A stretch of DNA of 64,000 bases. Source: Helicocarpus griseus UAMH5409 (Eukaryota; Ascomycota; Eurotiomycetes; Onygenales; Ajellomycetaceae). Numbering within the stretch: position 1 is the first letter of the stretch; each line of letters starts with the position of its first letter. Both the position numbers and the translations under genes were made by a program. Under the pieces are notes generated by a model. The model searched no databases. It was not told the origin of the DNA and saw only the letters and a program-made list of their open reading frames with translations. The stretch lies in contig PDNB01000047.1 in NCBI GenBank assembly GCA_002573585.1, forward strand, positions 1-64,000, given 5' to 3'. Positions 1 to 12,542 of the stretch are shown here, piece after piece.

Positions 1-422
1 AAGATACCTTCTATCTTTATACTTAGAAATATTGAAATTGACTATTGCAGGGTTTCTAATGGCTCGGCGTTTCAGCAAGTTCAGTGTGAGATGAAAGATT
101 TCAGCATCAACCTCTATAAACAATGGCAATTGTGCATGGTGAATAAAATAAAGATGAAATGTTATAATCATCGGGTAATGAAGTATATACATAATTTAAA
201 AAGAAAAGAAAAAAAAAAAAACCAAGCCCTCACACCAAAACAACTACCTACTCGCGTTACACACCCACTAACTGCCTTAGAGTAGGTAGTTTTACTTCAG
301 ACCCGCAGTCCACGCATAACCGTTTGACGCATACCTGCCACCACCCCCTCCCCACCACCCGCTTGGCCCCACTATGCTGTCCAGCAGCTTGGGGTCCTTT
401 CCATTCCATCAGATGATAGAAC
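1..422. other. Gene-free left edge
   Basis: AT-rich sequence with a short A tract near 209-222. It lies downstream of the cutinase stop codon and probably carries its 3' untranslated region. I see no coding pattern on either strand. Confidence 0.5.
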
Positions 423-1302
423 TCATTGAACAGTACCCGCAAGGAAGCTGACGGCATCAAGAACATTGATCGCGTAGGAGAAATGCGCCGCGGTGATAAT
501 CAAGGTGCCAGTGCACACCATATCACCAAGCGCGCAGTAGACCTTAACTTTGTCCTTGGGGAAGTCGGGGATTCCTCCGCGATCCTGAGCATTGCGGGTG
601 TAGCCGTAGAGCACCACGCCTTTCACTTTCTCCTTGATATCATCCGACAGGTCGCTGATAGCGTTGTCAATGACGGCGGTACCTTGGCTAGTTTCGTGTG
701 AAAGGGGTAAAAGTTAGTACAGCTATTTCTTATTCCTGCCGCCTGCTTAACGTAATGTCTTGGACTATATTTCTAACTCACCTGTACCCGCCTGCGACGA
801 TTTGGGTGTCTGGGCAATTGGAGGCAGCCTGCTGGAATAGCTCCGTGGCCTCATTGATCGCAATATTATTGGTGTTCTTTGGGAGGAAATTCGACGCGAG
901 GTCTGCGATGTAAGCAGGACCAACACCCTGGCAGGCAACTCTGCCTGGGAATCTGGCTTTTAGGGCACTACAGGTGGCGGGACCAACTGAGATACCCTGT
1001 TGCGGTTAAGATTTTGTGTTAGGATGATGTTGCCGCCAAACATAGAACGGGGGGGTCTTGATATTACTTACCATCAGGAAAGGCTCGGTAGATGCGCGAG
1101 CGAAGATGAAAGTGATATCTTTGCACTGTCCGTCCCGAACATCATTTGACATGGTACCACCGAGATCGAAACCTTCTCCCGTAAGACCGCCAACAAGGTC
1201 GCCGATTCCCGAACCAAAGTCTATGTCTTGACGTTTCGAGACGGCGACTGGATTGCCCGCGGCGAAGCCGGCCAGGGCAGCAAGGAGTAGCTGTGCCTTC
1301 AT
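423..1302 (-). CDS. Secreted cutinase, three exons
   Basis: Alpha/beta-hydrolase that cleaves cutin and other short-chain polyesters outside the cell. Exons read 1302-1072, 996-782 and 687-423 (711 nt, 236 aa), with introns GTAAGT..CAG and GTGAGT..TAG. The start MKAQLLLAALAGFAAGNPVA is a signal peptide, followed by a KR site (KRQD) where a propeptide could be cut. The catalytic triad is visible: Ser in GYSQG, whose Ser codon is split by intron 2; Asp in CALGDMVC; His in AAHFSYA. CKDITFIFARASTE is the usual cutinase N-terminal strand. The length is normal for the family. A more upstream in-frame ATG at 1320 exists, but the signal peptide favours 1302. Confidence 0.93.
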
Positions 1303-2398
1303 TGTGTATGCGCGGAGCAAATATGGCTCTGTGGGAATGCTGAGGGACTTTTTTTCCCTATGTTTGCGAGATGGTTTACAGTTGACGAGGTACGGGAGCC
1401 CCCTTTTATAGGCAAACGTACTTCTTCCTCGCGGTATCGAATGGCCGTAAATCGTCTATGGCTAGGTGGGGACAATGACCCTGCGCAATAATCTTAAGTG
1501 AAGACTTCGGACGTTCCATAAACTCGAATAAGGCCATGATGCTGGTTGTCCGGTGGTCTGGTGCCATTACAATGCCTCATTTCCGTGCATACTAACTCTT
1601 GTTCACGGTGGCTACTATGCATGGGGCGACCTGAAACAGCTGATGCGATACCGGCATACATCGAAGGGTACCAGCGTCGAGTCGGAGATATCGTTGATTG
1701 AGAATTTGCAGACGGAGCTTCTGAACTCGGGTTTGTTGTTTGTAAGTCTTGAGATATGGTTGTTTTGAGCCAAACTAGCGCCGGCACTTGAACACATCCT
1801 CGGCATTCTTATCGAGCCAACCGGCCCTTACCTTACTCCACACTTAAGCGTTGGCCTTGCAGTTTGGTGGGGTATGAAACATCGGCATTGACGGATAGGT
1901 TATCACCAATATTTTAGCCCCTGGCGGCCACGCAGAATTATCTGGAACCGTCAGGGATACACAATGCTTGATACCCAGTGGAAAGCTTAATATATCTTGA
2001 ATTGCCTCGGCGCTCATTCATTGGATTAGCAGCAAAGGACCAAGATTCTAGGATTGATACCGCCCCGAGACTGTAAACCCTGGATGTACATATGCTTTCG
2101 GCAGTTTCGACCTATCGAACGTGGCGAGCCGCCACTACTGTGGACAAAACAATCTGGCCATGTCCGGGGATAACAGGGTGTAGAGTATGGTTGTGGCAAC
2201 AGAATGACTTGTATCCGCATTCATTAATATATCAAGTGCATATACGTAAACGCTAATGGAAAGTGCCGGGAGTCATGCCAGTAAGCCGAGCACTGGGACA
2301 GGCTGAACTTGAGAAGACTAAACTTGCTGAAGAGCGCTATGAACTGCCTGCCTGCGTTTCAATTTCGTTGACGGCGATTTGGCGTTCTTGCAGCAACG
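1303..2398. other. Gene-free stretch
   Basis: Upstream region of the cutinase. Small open frames on both strands near 1494-1806 and 2026-2220 overlap each other, lack family motifs and are best read as chance. Confidence 0.5.
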
Positions 2399-2857
2399 TC
2401 ACCACTTTGTCCACCCAAAAGCGGCAGCCCCGTCCCCCGCGGCAAACTTACATAGATCATAATCGGCTGGCTTGATAGTATCCAAAATCGTTTGGATACT
2501 CGTTCCGGCGCGGACAGTGATGTCGCATGTCTTTACGACACTTGTTGAAATTGTATAGTTGAGCAGACTCACGAGGAGGCATGCAGGCGCAGCCCCGGGT
2601 CCAGGAGGGGTGAAACCGAGGCGAACCGACGTGTTTTGCAAAGTGGGAAGATAGAGCACCCAATGGTTGGTGTTTTTCTCTGAGGTGCTTGAGATATTGT
2701 CTACTGTCCATATCGGGACGCGAGCACGAGTGCTCCCGCGGCTCAGCCGTTTGAGTTTGTCGTGCCCGAGGATATTCCTGGGGGTGATCATGTACTCGAC
2801 TAAGCGAGGATTAATCGCGAGCAAGAATTCTTTGACGTGTGCATCTGTTACGGTCAC
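2399..2857 (-). CDS. Possible DUF7770-like protein fragment
   Basis: A 152-codon open frame whose middle has the order NHWVLYL, then SVRLGFTPPG, a hydrophobic strand, and an ITV..SIQTILD helix. This resembles the fungal DUF7770 family as I remember it. The frame begins at a non-standard or internal codon and stops just after the segment FGWTKW, where the family would continue. It is therefore either a fragment, a gene with exons I could not place upstream (2860-3350 has open frames on the same strand), or a chance frame. Function unknown. Confidence 0.3.
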   Translation of the reverse strand: MTVTDAHVKEFLLAINPRLVEYMITPRNILGHDKLKRLSRGSTRARVPIWTVDNISSTSEKNTNHWVLYLPTLQNTSVRLGFTPPGPGAAPACLLVSLLNYTISTSVVKTCDITVRAGTSIQTILDTIKPADYDLCKFAAGDGAAAFGWTKW

Positions 2858-4066
2858 GGGGGGTCAGGAGAAGACTGGCGGTGGTGGTGGACTTGCAAAG
2901 GACGACGGTGGATTCAAACCCGTCGAACCTGAATCAGGGCCATCACCGGATAACCCCGTCGATATCATCGCCCAATCGAGTCTCCGCGAGGCTGTTCCAC
3001 AGCGGCGTCCTCTTGCGCACCACGCAAATATCAAGCAGCACCATGGCATCCGCAGCAGTGCTAGCAGCGGTCCCACAGTCCCCTTCAACAAACGCCCCGA
3101 CTTCCTCGTGGCCAATGTCGAAAACCGGAATCATTGGAAGACACCGCGAACAACGGCCAAAGTCAAGCATTCGAACGCTGGCCCAGATGTTGTGGAAGGC
3201 GATGGGGAGTATCCGCCTGAGTTGCCCAGTCCGGAGAATGAGTGTTAGGTAGTTGGTTAGGTTCTTGATTGAACTGTTGTGTTTCTACACAGCGGCCTGT
3301 AGAATGTGATATTTGCGTTGAATGAGAGGAGATGAATTTGTTAGACATTATAACTTACAGAAAAGCCAACTAATTGTATATACATACCTACTCTGAGAAA
3401 AACAGGCATAGAAACATATAGTTCGTAAATGCACCAATTCACTGACTTGTGGATTGTGCAACAACGAATTTGGCGCTGATGCGGTTGTTGCGTACAATTC
3501 AGCGCTGACGGAATTCATCCCAGTCGAGCGCGAGGAAGCTCACCGCATTTTGAAAAAAGAATTTCCTCCCATAGGTAGGAATCCATAATGCTACCGCTGA
3601 AGCAATTTCTCTCTGGATCATCCAGCAGCCAACTGCATATAGATGGATGTGGAATTTGGTATCGCGAGAAGCTCCCGGATATTGATACATCACTAATCAC
3701 GCTCGGCACGGTATTTGGCACGCTGGGTCTCAGTTGCCATGTGCATTTTGCAAGTCAAGCCAACAGATCTATCACTGGGGATAGAGGGGCCTGTGGAGCA
3801 AGACACTCCATACGGAAATCAATCATTGAATCATGATTAAGAATTCATACAATAAATCTGTTCCTCGAAATTGATACGTGCAGGGCAGGGAGGTGTTATG
3901 GTTATGAACGGGTATGGCCCCTGACGCTCCAGGACCAAAACGGAAACAAAAAACCAAAGCACTATCTACTGCTATTCTACTTACTACTTCTATACGAAGT
4001 GCTGGGCTACCGTGATCTCAACATCTGATCTGAGGCTGTTGGAGAATCCCCTTCACGCCAGAGACA
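2858..4066. other. Gene-free or uncertain stretch
   Basis: Contains overlapping open frames on both strands between 2839 and 3350 with no recognised motif. Some may be upstream exons of the 2399-2857 frame. From 3350 to 4066 I see only AT-rich sequence and the promoter of the 4067 gene. Confidence 0.4.
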
Positions 4067-5306
4067 ATGGCTGGCAGTGTCCAAGGGGATTGCGACAGCG
4101 CCTTCGCGCCAGTTAAGGATCTATTCCAAAAATTCCTCGACACAGATGAAAAACTCGGCGCCTTCATCGTGGTCAACATTGACGGCCGCACCGCGCTGGA
4201 TCTCTGGGGCGGACACCGCGACCAGGCCCGCACGTCGCCCTGGACACACGGCACCCTCACAAACGTCTGGTCGACGACAAAGTGCGTGACGAACCTCGCG
4301 GCGATGATGTTTGCCGACCGGTGCCAGCTAAACCTGTTTGCGCCCGTGACCACGTACTGGCCCGAGTTCGCGGCCAACGGGAAACAGAACATCCAAGTCC
4401 GGCACCTGCTTTCACACAGCTCGGGCGTGTCAGGCTGGGAGGCACCGTCCCAGCTCAGGGACATGTTCGATCTCAAAACGTCAACCGAGAAATTGGCAAC
4501 CCAGAAACCCTGGTGGGAACCGGGGACGGCATCGGACTATCACGCGCGGAACCAGGCATATCTGGTGGGCGAGCTGGTGCGGCGGGTCAGCAGGAAATCG
4601 CTCACGCAGTTCGTCGCCGAAAAGATCGCGGGTCCTCTGGGCGGATTACCAAATCGGCGCGTCGGAAAGTGACTGGACATGTATTGCGGGCGTAGTGCCC
4701 CCGCCTCCGCTGGATATAGACTCCTCCAAGATGCCGGCTGCGGACAGTCCCACCGTCAAGACTCTGACAGGTCCGATTGCCTGCGCGGCGGCGGCCATCA
4801 GTCTCTCATGGAGGAAAGCGGAACTTGGCACCCTAAACGGCCACGCGAACGCGCGGTCCGTAGCACGCACACTCTCCGCCATCTCTCTCGGTGGCGGGGA
4901 AGTGGATGGGGTGCGGCTCCTATCCCAAAGGACCATCGATATGATCATCCAGGAGCAGGCCAACGGCGTCGACATGGTACTCGGGGTGCCGCTGCGTTTT
5001 GGGATCGGGTACGCTCTGCCGTCGCCGGAATCGACACCACCGTTTTTGCCCAAGAATGCGCCGCGGATCTGTATATGGGGAGGCTGGGGTGGCTCGCTTG
5101 CCGTTATGGACTGTGATCGTCGGATGACGGTTTCGTACATGATGAACCGAATGGGGCCTAGTGTTTTTGGTTCGGACCGCAGTGATGCCCGCGTTCGGGC
5201 GACATACGGTGCCCTCGCATCCCTGTTGCATCTTGTGAGGGTCGGTTTCAGGGGTTTCAGCGCAGTGTCTAGAGACTACTGGACTTGGGTATTGATGAAG
5301 ATATGA
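4067..5306 (+). pseudogene. Beta-lactamase-family serine hydrolase, frameshifted
   Basis: Class C beta-lactamase / EstB-type esterase fold. The first frame (4067-4672) carries the S-x-x-K catalytic motif as STTK near residue 69, then RHLLSHSSGV and the YHARN segment that supplies the second catalytic Tyr (YxN-type). It runs to AGPLGG and then stops after eight unrelated residues. The second frame (about 4650-5306) resumes exactly where the family continues (DYQIGASESDW) and holds the WGGWGGS motif, equivalent to the third conserved box (HxG/WGG), and ends at TGA 5304-5306. The break sits at about 4640-4652. A missing GC in a GGCGCGGAT-like run, or one extra G, would explain it; no plausible intron spans it. 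Either a recent pseudogene or a sequencing error. Confidence 0.8.
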
Positions 5307-6070
5307 TGTGGAAATTTGGAGAGGTGTTGAATGAATTAATACAACACCCATTTTTACCATATAAATTGTGTGCCGAAGAAATGGTCTGCAAGATTCGTTG
5401 CCTTTGGGGTGTTTTCCATGACGTTTCCACTCCACAATAATACGCTGCTTTTAAGTAAGTAGAAAGGCCGCAAATTAACGGTCGAGCGAAGACTTGAAAA
5501 CTGGAATAATAATAATAATATGTCTCCTTGCACTTCTCCTTCCAGTTCATGGATATAACTTAGTTCCACATCAGCTGCTTAAGTCCTGCTGAAACGGGCC
5601 GCTCCTCCAAAGTCACTTCTCACGGTCCAGATGAAGCCTCTTCTTGCTTCATTCCCATCAGGATATTATGTATCCTTGCATCCAAAATACGTCCCTCTTG
5701 AAAAAGCTGCATTAACCCTTTCCCCCGTTTCCCCCCGTTAGACTTGAGAAAAAACACCACAAGCCCAAGGATGTCCCTTTGGCTTACCTAGGAAGTTGGT
5801 TAGTTCAATACCTCCTGATGCTCATCATTGCCGCTGGCGGAAGATCCTACGGTCCGTAATAAGTCCAGGATTTCAGAGGTTATGTTTAGCGCTTTCGCCG
5901 GCTGAGCGATATCCCTGGAGTCAGCCTCAGCACCCGCAACTCAAGGCTAGGCTACTATGAAAGCAACTTGCTTGACCTCAAGGAAACCCGCAGATCCATC
6001 GAAACTCCATAACTTCATTTCAACAACTCGCAAGGCTCTTCAAGTCTAGCGGCCTACTATCATCGTCATC
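5307..6070. other. Intergenic, promoter side of the NLR-like gene
   Basis: Contains a short AAT repeat at about 5505-5520. No coding pattern was found, and no upstream exon that would add a recognisable effector domain to the next gene. Confidence 0.45.
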
Positions 6071-9000
6071 ATGAGTCTGCCAAATCCGGAGTCGTCATCA
6101 TCGAGTTCCATCGAGTTTTGGGATGAACTTGACACCGATGTCAGTGGTTTCAACACAGAAGACCAAAACATCCTCCCGAAACCCGATCAGGCTCAGGCTT
6201 CGATACGAAATTGGCTCAACCCGACTCAATACGATGGCAACGGAAGTGAATACCAAAAGCATCTGTCGTCGCATCTCCGGGGCACCGGAAATTGGGTCTT
6301 TGAGTCCGACATCTACCGACAGTGGCATGATAGCGACGAGCACGGGATATTCTGGATTCGAGGTGAGATCTCACTCAGTGTTTCTGGGATTCCCGAATGG
6401 GATGGGTCTATCTAAATTGAAATTGACGGTACCTATCTATCGGCGGGCGGCAGGGATCCCAGGCGCCGGTAAATCGGTTCTGGGGAGTACCTTGATTCAC
6501 CACTTTCAGAAAGAAGAGAATGTTCCCGTCCTCTACTTCTTCTTTCGCCATGCACTTGATGCCAACAACAGTCCCGATGGCCTACTGCGAGATTGGCTGG
6601 CCCAGGTCCTGCAGTACAGCCCGCCACTTCAACACGAGCTCAGCGCAAGGGACTCTAGGAACCCCCTGAATGATCCGTCGACGCAGAATCTGTCGTTGGG
6701 TGAGTTATGGCGCTATCTCCGCCGTGCTCTGATAAACCTTCCCAAGGTGTATTGTGTCATCGACGCGGTGGACGAGATGGACCCCGAACGGCTGGAACCG
6801 TTGGTCAGATCTCTGGATGCCCTCGGGCGATGGCGACCAGCGAAAATCAAGCTCGTAGTCACCAGTCGACCAGTGGCCGTTGTCGAGAAGATATTCTCGC
6901 GACGACGAGTCAAGACGTTGGATGTTCGATTGGATAAGAAGAGCGTCGAGGGAGATATCACGCGTTATATCCAACATCGGCTTGGCTTATCGTCCATCCC
7001 TGCTGAGCGTCATCAGGAGATTGTGCACGCTATTCTGCAGAGAGCAGATGGTCTTTTCCTCTATGCGAAACTCGCTTTGGACTCCATTCTTCATCAGCAG
7101 GGCACGAATGTATTAACCAACCTAGTGGAGATTCCCGCAGATCTTACCAAAATGTACACCAATCTTCTCCAACTTCACTCCCGCAAACAGATGGATAGCA
7201 CGCAGGTAGGAGAGAGAGATCAGGGCCTTCAAGAATTCGTGTTGCAGCTGGTCACTCATGCAACTCGCCCACTCCGTCTGCTGGAGATTGCGGACGTTGT
7301 CCGACTTACCCAGACTCAGAAGAAAGGTGACGATGATACTGGAGCAATCAAAGACCATATCCGATCGCTCTGTGGCCCCTTACTCGAGATCCTTCCGGAC
7401 GAAAGTGTTCGTGTCGTCCACCATTCTCTGACCGAGTATTTGACTGGCATGACCCCCAGTATACCAGATGGAGACATTCGAGTCTTTCCAGTCTTCGACT
7501 TTGCAGCAACTCACCACCGTCTGGCCACTACATGCCTCTCGTACCTATCATCTGGCTGCCTGGATAGCGTCACTTACAGTAAACGACGCCAAATTTCCGG
7601 CGATGTAAACTACATCAAGCCCGCAGTCCTCAAGACCGATCAGGTATTGCCTCCATTTACCAGATACGCCGGATCCAACTGGGCGGTCCATGTGCGAAGA
7701 GCCATGTCAGCCGGACACAGCGATCAGACCCAGGTAAACGAGATGCTGGACGGCCTGCTTATCGAGTCGAATCTCGATAAACTCGACGTGTTGATTGGCA
7801 CGGAAATGGACTTCCAGCCCTCCGCGTTGCATTTCGCGATTGGACTCGAATTGAAAGGCTACGCCAGGCGTCTTCTTTCCTTGTCGTCCGACAAGAAATC
7901 ACGGTACGTGAAGGATGGCAGATTGCAGGACGACTCGTTGATTCTCTACGCGGCTATGAAAGGGAACGAGTTCATTGTCAGACTGCTTCTCGACCACGGA
8001 GCTAATCCCGCACCCCGAAACCACCGAGGGAGAACGCCGTTACATCTAGCAGTGATATCCGATCATACCAAAGTTGCAGCTGTCTTGCTAGATGCCGGAG
8101 TCGATCCTGACATCGCCCGAGGAGATGACAATTACTACGGCATGCCCGGGGAGGGCGAGATGCCATGGACACCACTGGAGCACGTCTTCTCTCGCGGAAG
8201 TTTCGACATGGCACTGGTTTTCTCTCAGCACGTGCAAAGTCCCCGGGCCGTGACCAAGGCTCTCTGGCATGCAATTTATAATCGGAATACGCGCGAAGTC
8301 GTCGAGCTTCTCTTGCAGCATCCCAAGCTCGATATCAACGCATATTATCAAGACGAGACTCCAATCTTCGCAGCATGTCTCAATCACGACGTGGACATGA
8401 TTGAACTCCTTTTTAAGGCTGGGGCGATGGTCAAACCGAGTCTCGCGAGATCAAGAAACCTCGAATCCTCCTCAAGATTACGCTCCGTCGCTGCCTTCGA
8501 AGATTCTGAAAAAGATTATGATGATATGATGGACGTTGACGCCGCCAACGAAGACCGCTGCAGCAACGTATTGCATGCCTGGGCCAGAGGCAACGGAAAG
8601 TACCCAGAATATAAACGCCGCAAGCTCAATAATAACGATGATGATGATGATGAAAAAGAAGTGGCAAGGGGTGTCAGGATGCTTCTCGCGCACGGCGCGG
8701 ATGGGCATCAATTCGACGAAAACGGCAAGACACCTCTCCATCTAGCCAGCGATGATGCGACAACAGTTCGTTCTCTACTTGAAGGCGGAGCAAATCCCAA
8801 CGCGGTCGATTCGGCAGGTAAGACTTTGCTGCACATCAGTAACACCAAGGAGATTCTGGATGTTCTTCTTCCCAGGGCAGACCTGGACCTGAATCTGGCA
8901 ACGCGCTCCACCAAACATACTCCTCTACTCTACACACTGATAGATGATAATTGGGCTCCGGAAGCAACGCGGGTCGAAAAGGCTCTTCGGCTGATAGGCA

Positions 9001-12000
9001 GCGGAGCAGATGTCACTGCGGTCGACAGGTACGGCAACTCCGCGTTGCATCTTGCCGTGGGGATGGCAAATGACGTGGCTAAAGTCGGCATTATCATTCC
9101 TCTCATCGAAAAGCTCTGCTCTTTCGGTTCTGATGTCGTCAATTTGAAGAATTACCAAGGCAAGACGCCATTGCATATGAACGCGCCTGGATCGGGACGG
9201 GTTAATTTGATTGGATATGACTCCGGGTGTTTCAATGCTCAGATTCTCCATGTTTTACTGGCGGCCGGGGCGGATATCAATGCTCGAGACAGCTGCGGCA
9301 AAACACTCCTGTTCCAGTACATGGAGAATGGAGGAGGCTCTTACCCTAGAAACAAAGATCCGCCAGTTTTCGACACGGTTGTCCAGGCTGGTGCCAAAAT
9401 TGACACGTTGGACTTGAAAGGCAGATCCCTCTTGCACGCCCAAGTCCACAATTTCTACTGCGAGACCTCCCTTTTGGAGCTCATGGTGAACAAGGACGTC
9501 GATCCCACCCGCGTCGACTACGATGGCAATACGCTGCTGCATGAAGCAATGCCAAAGCTAGCCAAGATGGTCCCGAAAACTGGATCCCCCTCGCTGGTGG
9601 AAAAGCTGATCGAGATGGGCGTTGATCCAAGGAGGCCAAACCATCTCGGCCGTACGCCACTGCACATCCTGACTGCTTTCAATCCGGGGTCCTTTGATCC
9701 TTCAAACAGCTACACTTCGCACAGCTCAGGTTCAAGACCAAGCAACGCTGACGATCCTTGTGGCTTCGACTTTTATCTGCGTTTGTGTCCGGACCTGGTG
9801 GATCGCCCTGATAAACACGGAGTACGACCGCTGCACTTTGCCTCTACGTTCTCAGAATATATCACAAGGAGACTTCTTGAGGAGGGAGCCAGTCCTTCCA
9901 AAGCTACTGAAGAAGGATTGACACCCCTTCACCTCGCCGCCCGCTCCCGACAAACCAACATCATCGGCATTTTGCTCGATAAGCTCCAAGCCACGTTGTC
10001 GTCGACTCCAGACGAGCTCATCGCCATCCTCAATGCAAAAGACACCCTGAACAGAACGGCTCTGTATTACGCAGCCGCCTCCGGCCGCGTGGAGTCGTTT
10101 CAGCTTCTTTTGGAAGCGGGGGCTACGTTGAATCATGACTCTTATATCGGGTCATGTTGGAACGGCTGTGCGAACTTTGAAGAGGAATTGGATAACTGGC
10201 CACATCAGACGGACCCAGATGATAGGTTATTCAAGCGTAAAGATTATAACCATATACAAGTCAACGCAGGAGGAGTGATGGTGTCAGATACAGCACGACC
10301 CCATCTGCCAAGGGGCAGGCACCATCAGCTTGAGCAGGATTTGTTTCCCACCGAGAGATTGGACGAGATACTCGATATCCTGTCCTCCTCCTCCATGTCC
10401 AAGCATCAGATCGGCCTCATGGATCAAGCGATCGCATCTGCCACTGAGAAGAGCTACGACTACACTGTGGAATGTCTTTTGCGCGCGAGAGATAGGCTAA
10501 TTGGTCCCAAAGGTGATCTCGGTGAGAAGACACAAGCTTGTCTCAACAGACGACAGGAAAAGCGGCCACCTTCGGGTCCAACAACTAGCGACAGAAACGC
10601 CATGATTCGTCTGATGAAATCGCGAGATTACGGAGTGGCCTCTGACAGATTAACTCCAACCAACTGTCTGGAGTCGGCGTCACCTCTTGTTTCTCAGTTT
10701 GCTTTGGGCGGCTTCACGAACCTAGTCTCGAAAGTAGGCTCCTTGGAGGTAACTGCGAAGACCGAATGGCGCGAAGTGGTGGATCGAAAGACAAGACAGC
10801 AAGGGTTGTATATGCAACCGCTCCTGATATCTGCCTGTTCGAGGGAAATGCCGAATATGGACGTGATCCGAACTTTGGTGGAGGACAAGAAGGTCGACAT
10901 CAATGCGCGTAAGCCTATGCCAGGGAGGAGGGAGAATGCACTTCCTAATGGCCCAACGGCGCTTCATTACCTGGCCGCGGGCGAACATTGGTGGCAGACC
11001 GCCCAAGCGATCCCCTATCTCGTCCGCCATGGCGCCGATCTGGACGCCGTGGAGCAGCAAAATGGCCTGACACCCCTGGGATACGCTCTGAGAAGTATCA
11101 ACGGACCCCATTTCAGCAGGCGAACGGTTGAGACTCTCCTGGCCTTGGGAGCGAGTCCTAATAGAGCCGATCGCAGTGGGAATTCATATCTTTCCTGGAC
11201 GATAAAACATCCCAAGATATTTCAGCTACTAGTTCAACATGGAGCAGTCATCACTCGATCGGCATTGAGCGCAGCTATTTATCAGCAAGATGTCAACCTC
11301 GTCCAAATGTTACTGTCAAATGGAGCGGATCCAAACGAGCGGAAAGTTGCAGAGGAACGACCGGAGATATTGCATTCGGAAAACTCGATGTCAAGCGCGA
11401 GAACAGACCCTAGTTCGCAAGATGAGTTATACTTGGTGGAATTGGTAGCAGGGGAGTTCTACCGGCGCGACGAGAAAGGCCGCGAAGTCGACGATCGCAT
11501 ATGCAAGATTCTTTTGGAGCATGGAGCAGATCCATTTGCCCCCTATTCCCGCACGACGGTTCTGCATCGAGTCATGGAGAATCGGGGACTCAACACTTAT
11601 GTCAGTGGTCATAATCGCCGGCTAGATCTCCTGTTAGATCAACCTGGCCTGAACTTCGACACGCGCGATGCCGATGGGATGACTCTCCTATTGCTTGCGG
11701 CGAAACGAGACTTTGGTGTGAGTGACGAATCAACCATACGGATCATTCAGAAGCTGCTTGACCGTGGAGCGGACATCTACGCCCGCGATTATAAAGGTCG
11801 CAGTGCGATGCACCATGCCTCTTGTTTCAAGATGCGCTGCGACTTTTTCCTCGGCAAGGCGCCCGAGTTGATGGATTCGCCGGACCACGAGGGGAAAACA
11901 CCTCTGCACCACGCTCTTGCTACGGCGCATGGTCATGCTGAGGACGTCGCCTACGCTCTCATCGCCGCCGGTGCCGACGCGGCACACCCTGACCACGAGG

Positions 12001-12542
12001 GTAAGACGCCTCTCCATCTGGCTCTGGCGCGCTCCAACTGGACGATCCAAACTGATGTCTCCGTCGGAGGACCCGGCCGCAACATGTTCGACCTCCTCGT
12101 CGCCAACGGGGCCGATGTCAACGCGCGCACCCTTGCCGGCGAGACCCCGATCTTTGACTACGTCCGCAGCAGCCACATCCGCGCCGAGACCGACATATCC
12201 GAACTGGGGCCCAAGGAGGAGGCTAGTACGATCTGGAAGTGGAACATGGCGAAACTGCACCTGGAGCAGAAAGCCGGGTTGCAGAAGGAGGGCGTCCTGT
12301 GGAGGTTTTTGGAGCAGCAAGATGTTGACTTGCATGCGGTTAACGAGGCCGGTGAGGGGCTGCTCCATCTGCTCGCCCAAGACACGGATTCACGGGGACG
12401 GGCACTGGCGCAGTTCAAGTTCTTGATGGAGGAGAAAGGGCTGGATCCGGCGATGGAGGACAAGGAGCACCGGACTCCTATAGACCTAGCGGCCGCACTT
12501 GGGAGGGAGGATCTGTTGGCGTTGTTCAAGAGGGATGAGTGA
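6071..12542 (+). CDS. NACHT-ankyrin NLR-like protein
   Basis: A STAND NTPase of the fungal NLR type, a family linked to non-self recognition and programmed cell death. Exons 6071-6362 and 6454-12542 (6,381 nt, 2,126 aa). The 91-bp intron (GTGAGA..CAG) splits the Gly codon just before the Walker A motif GIPGAGKS (residues 98-105). Walker B is VYCVIDAVDEMD (about 196-207) and VTSRP follows near 235. The N-terminus (WLNPTQYDGNGSEYQKHLSS, then GTGNWV) is the linker usually found ahead of fungal NACHT domains, and a Ser-rich leader of only about 15 residues precedes it. From about residue 560 to the end there are many ankyrin repeats (TPLHLA variants), interrupted by an Asn/Asp-rich loop. Cytoplasmic by inference. 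No HeLo, patatin, PNP or other effector domain is visible. Confidence 0.92.
8637..8654 (+). repeat. GAT microsatellite inside the ankyrin gene
   Basis: Five GAT units, then GAA, encode the Asp run of a low-complexity Asn/Asp/Glu loop between two ankyrin repeats. Such a tract is expected to vary in length between strains. Confidence 0.7.

Noticed and set aside
4646..5140. Antisense frame opposite the beta-lactamase-like gene
   Set aside because: The plus frame carries the hydrolase motifs; the minus frame does not.
11730..12426. Long frames on both other readings of the ankyrin gene's 3' end
   Set aside because: Shadows caused by GC-rich third positions; no family motif, while the ankyrin frame has regular repeats.
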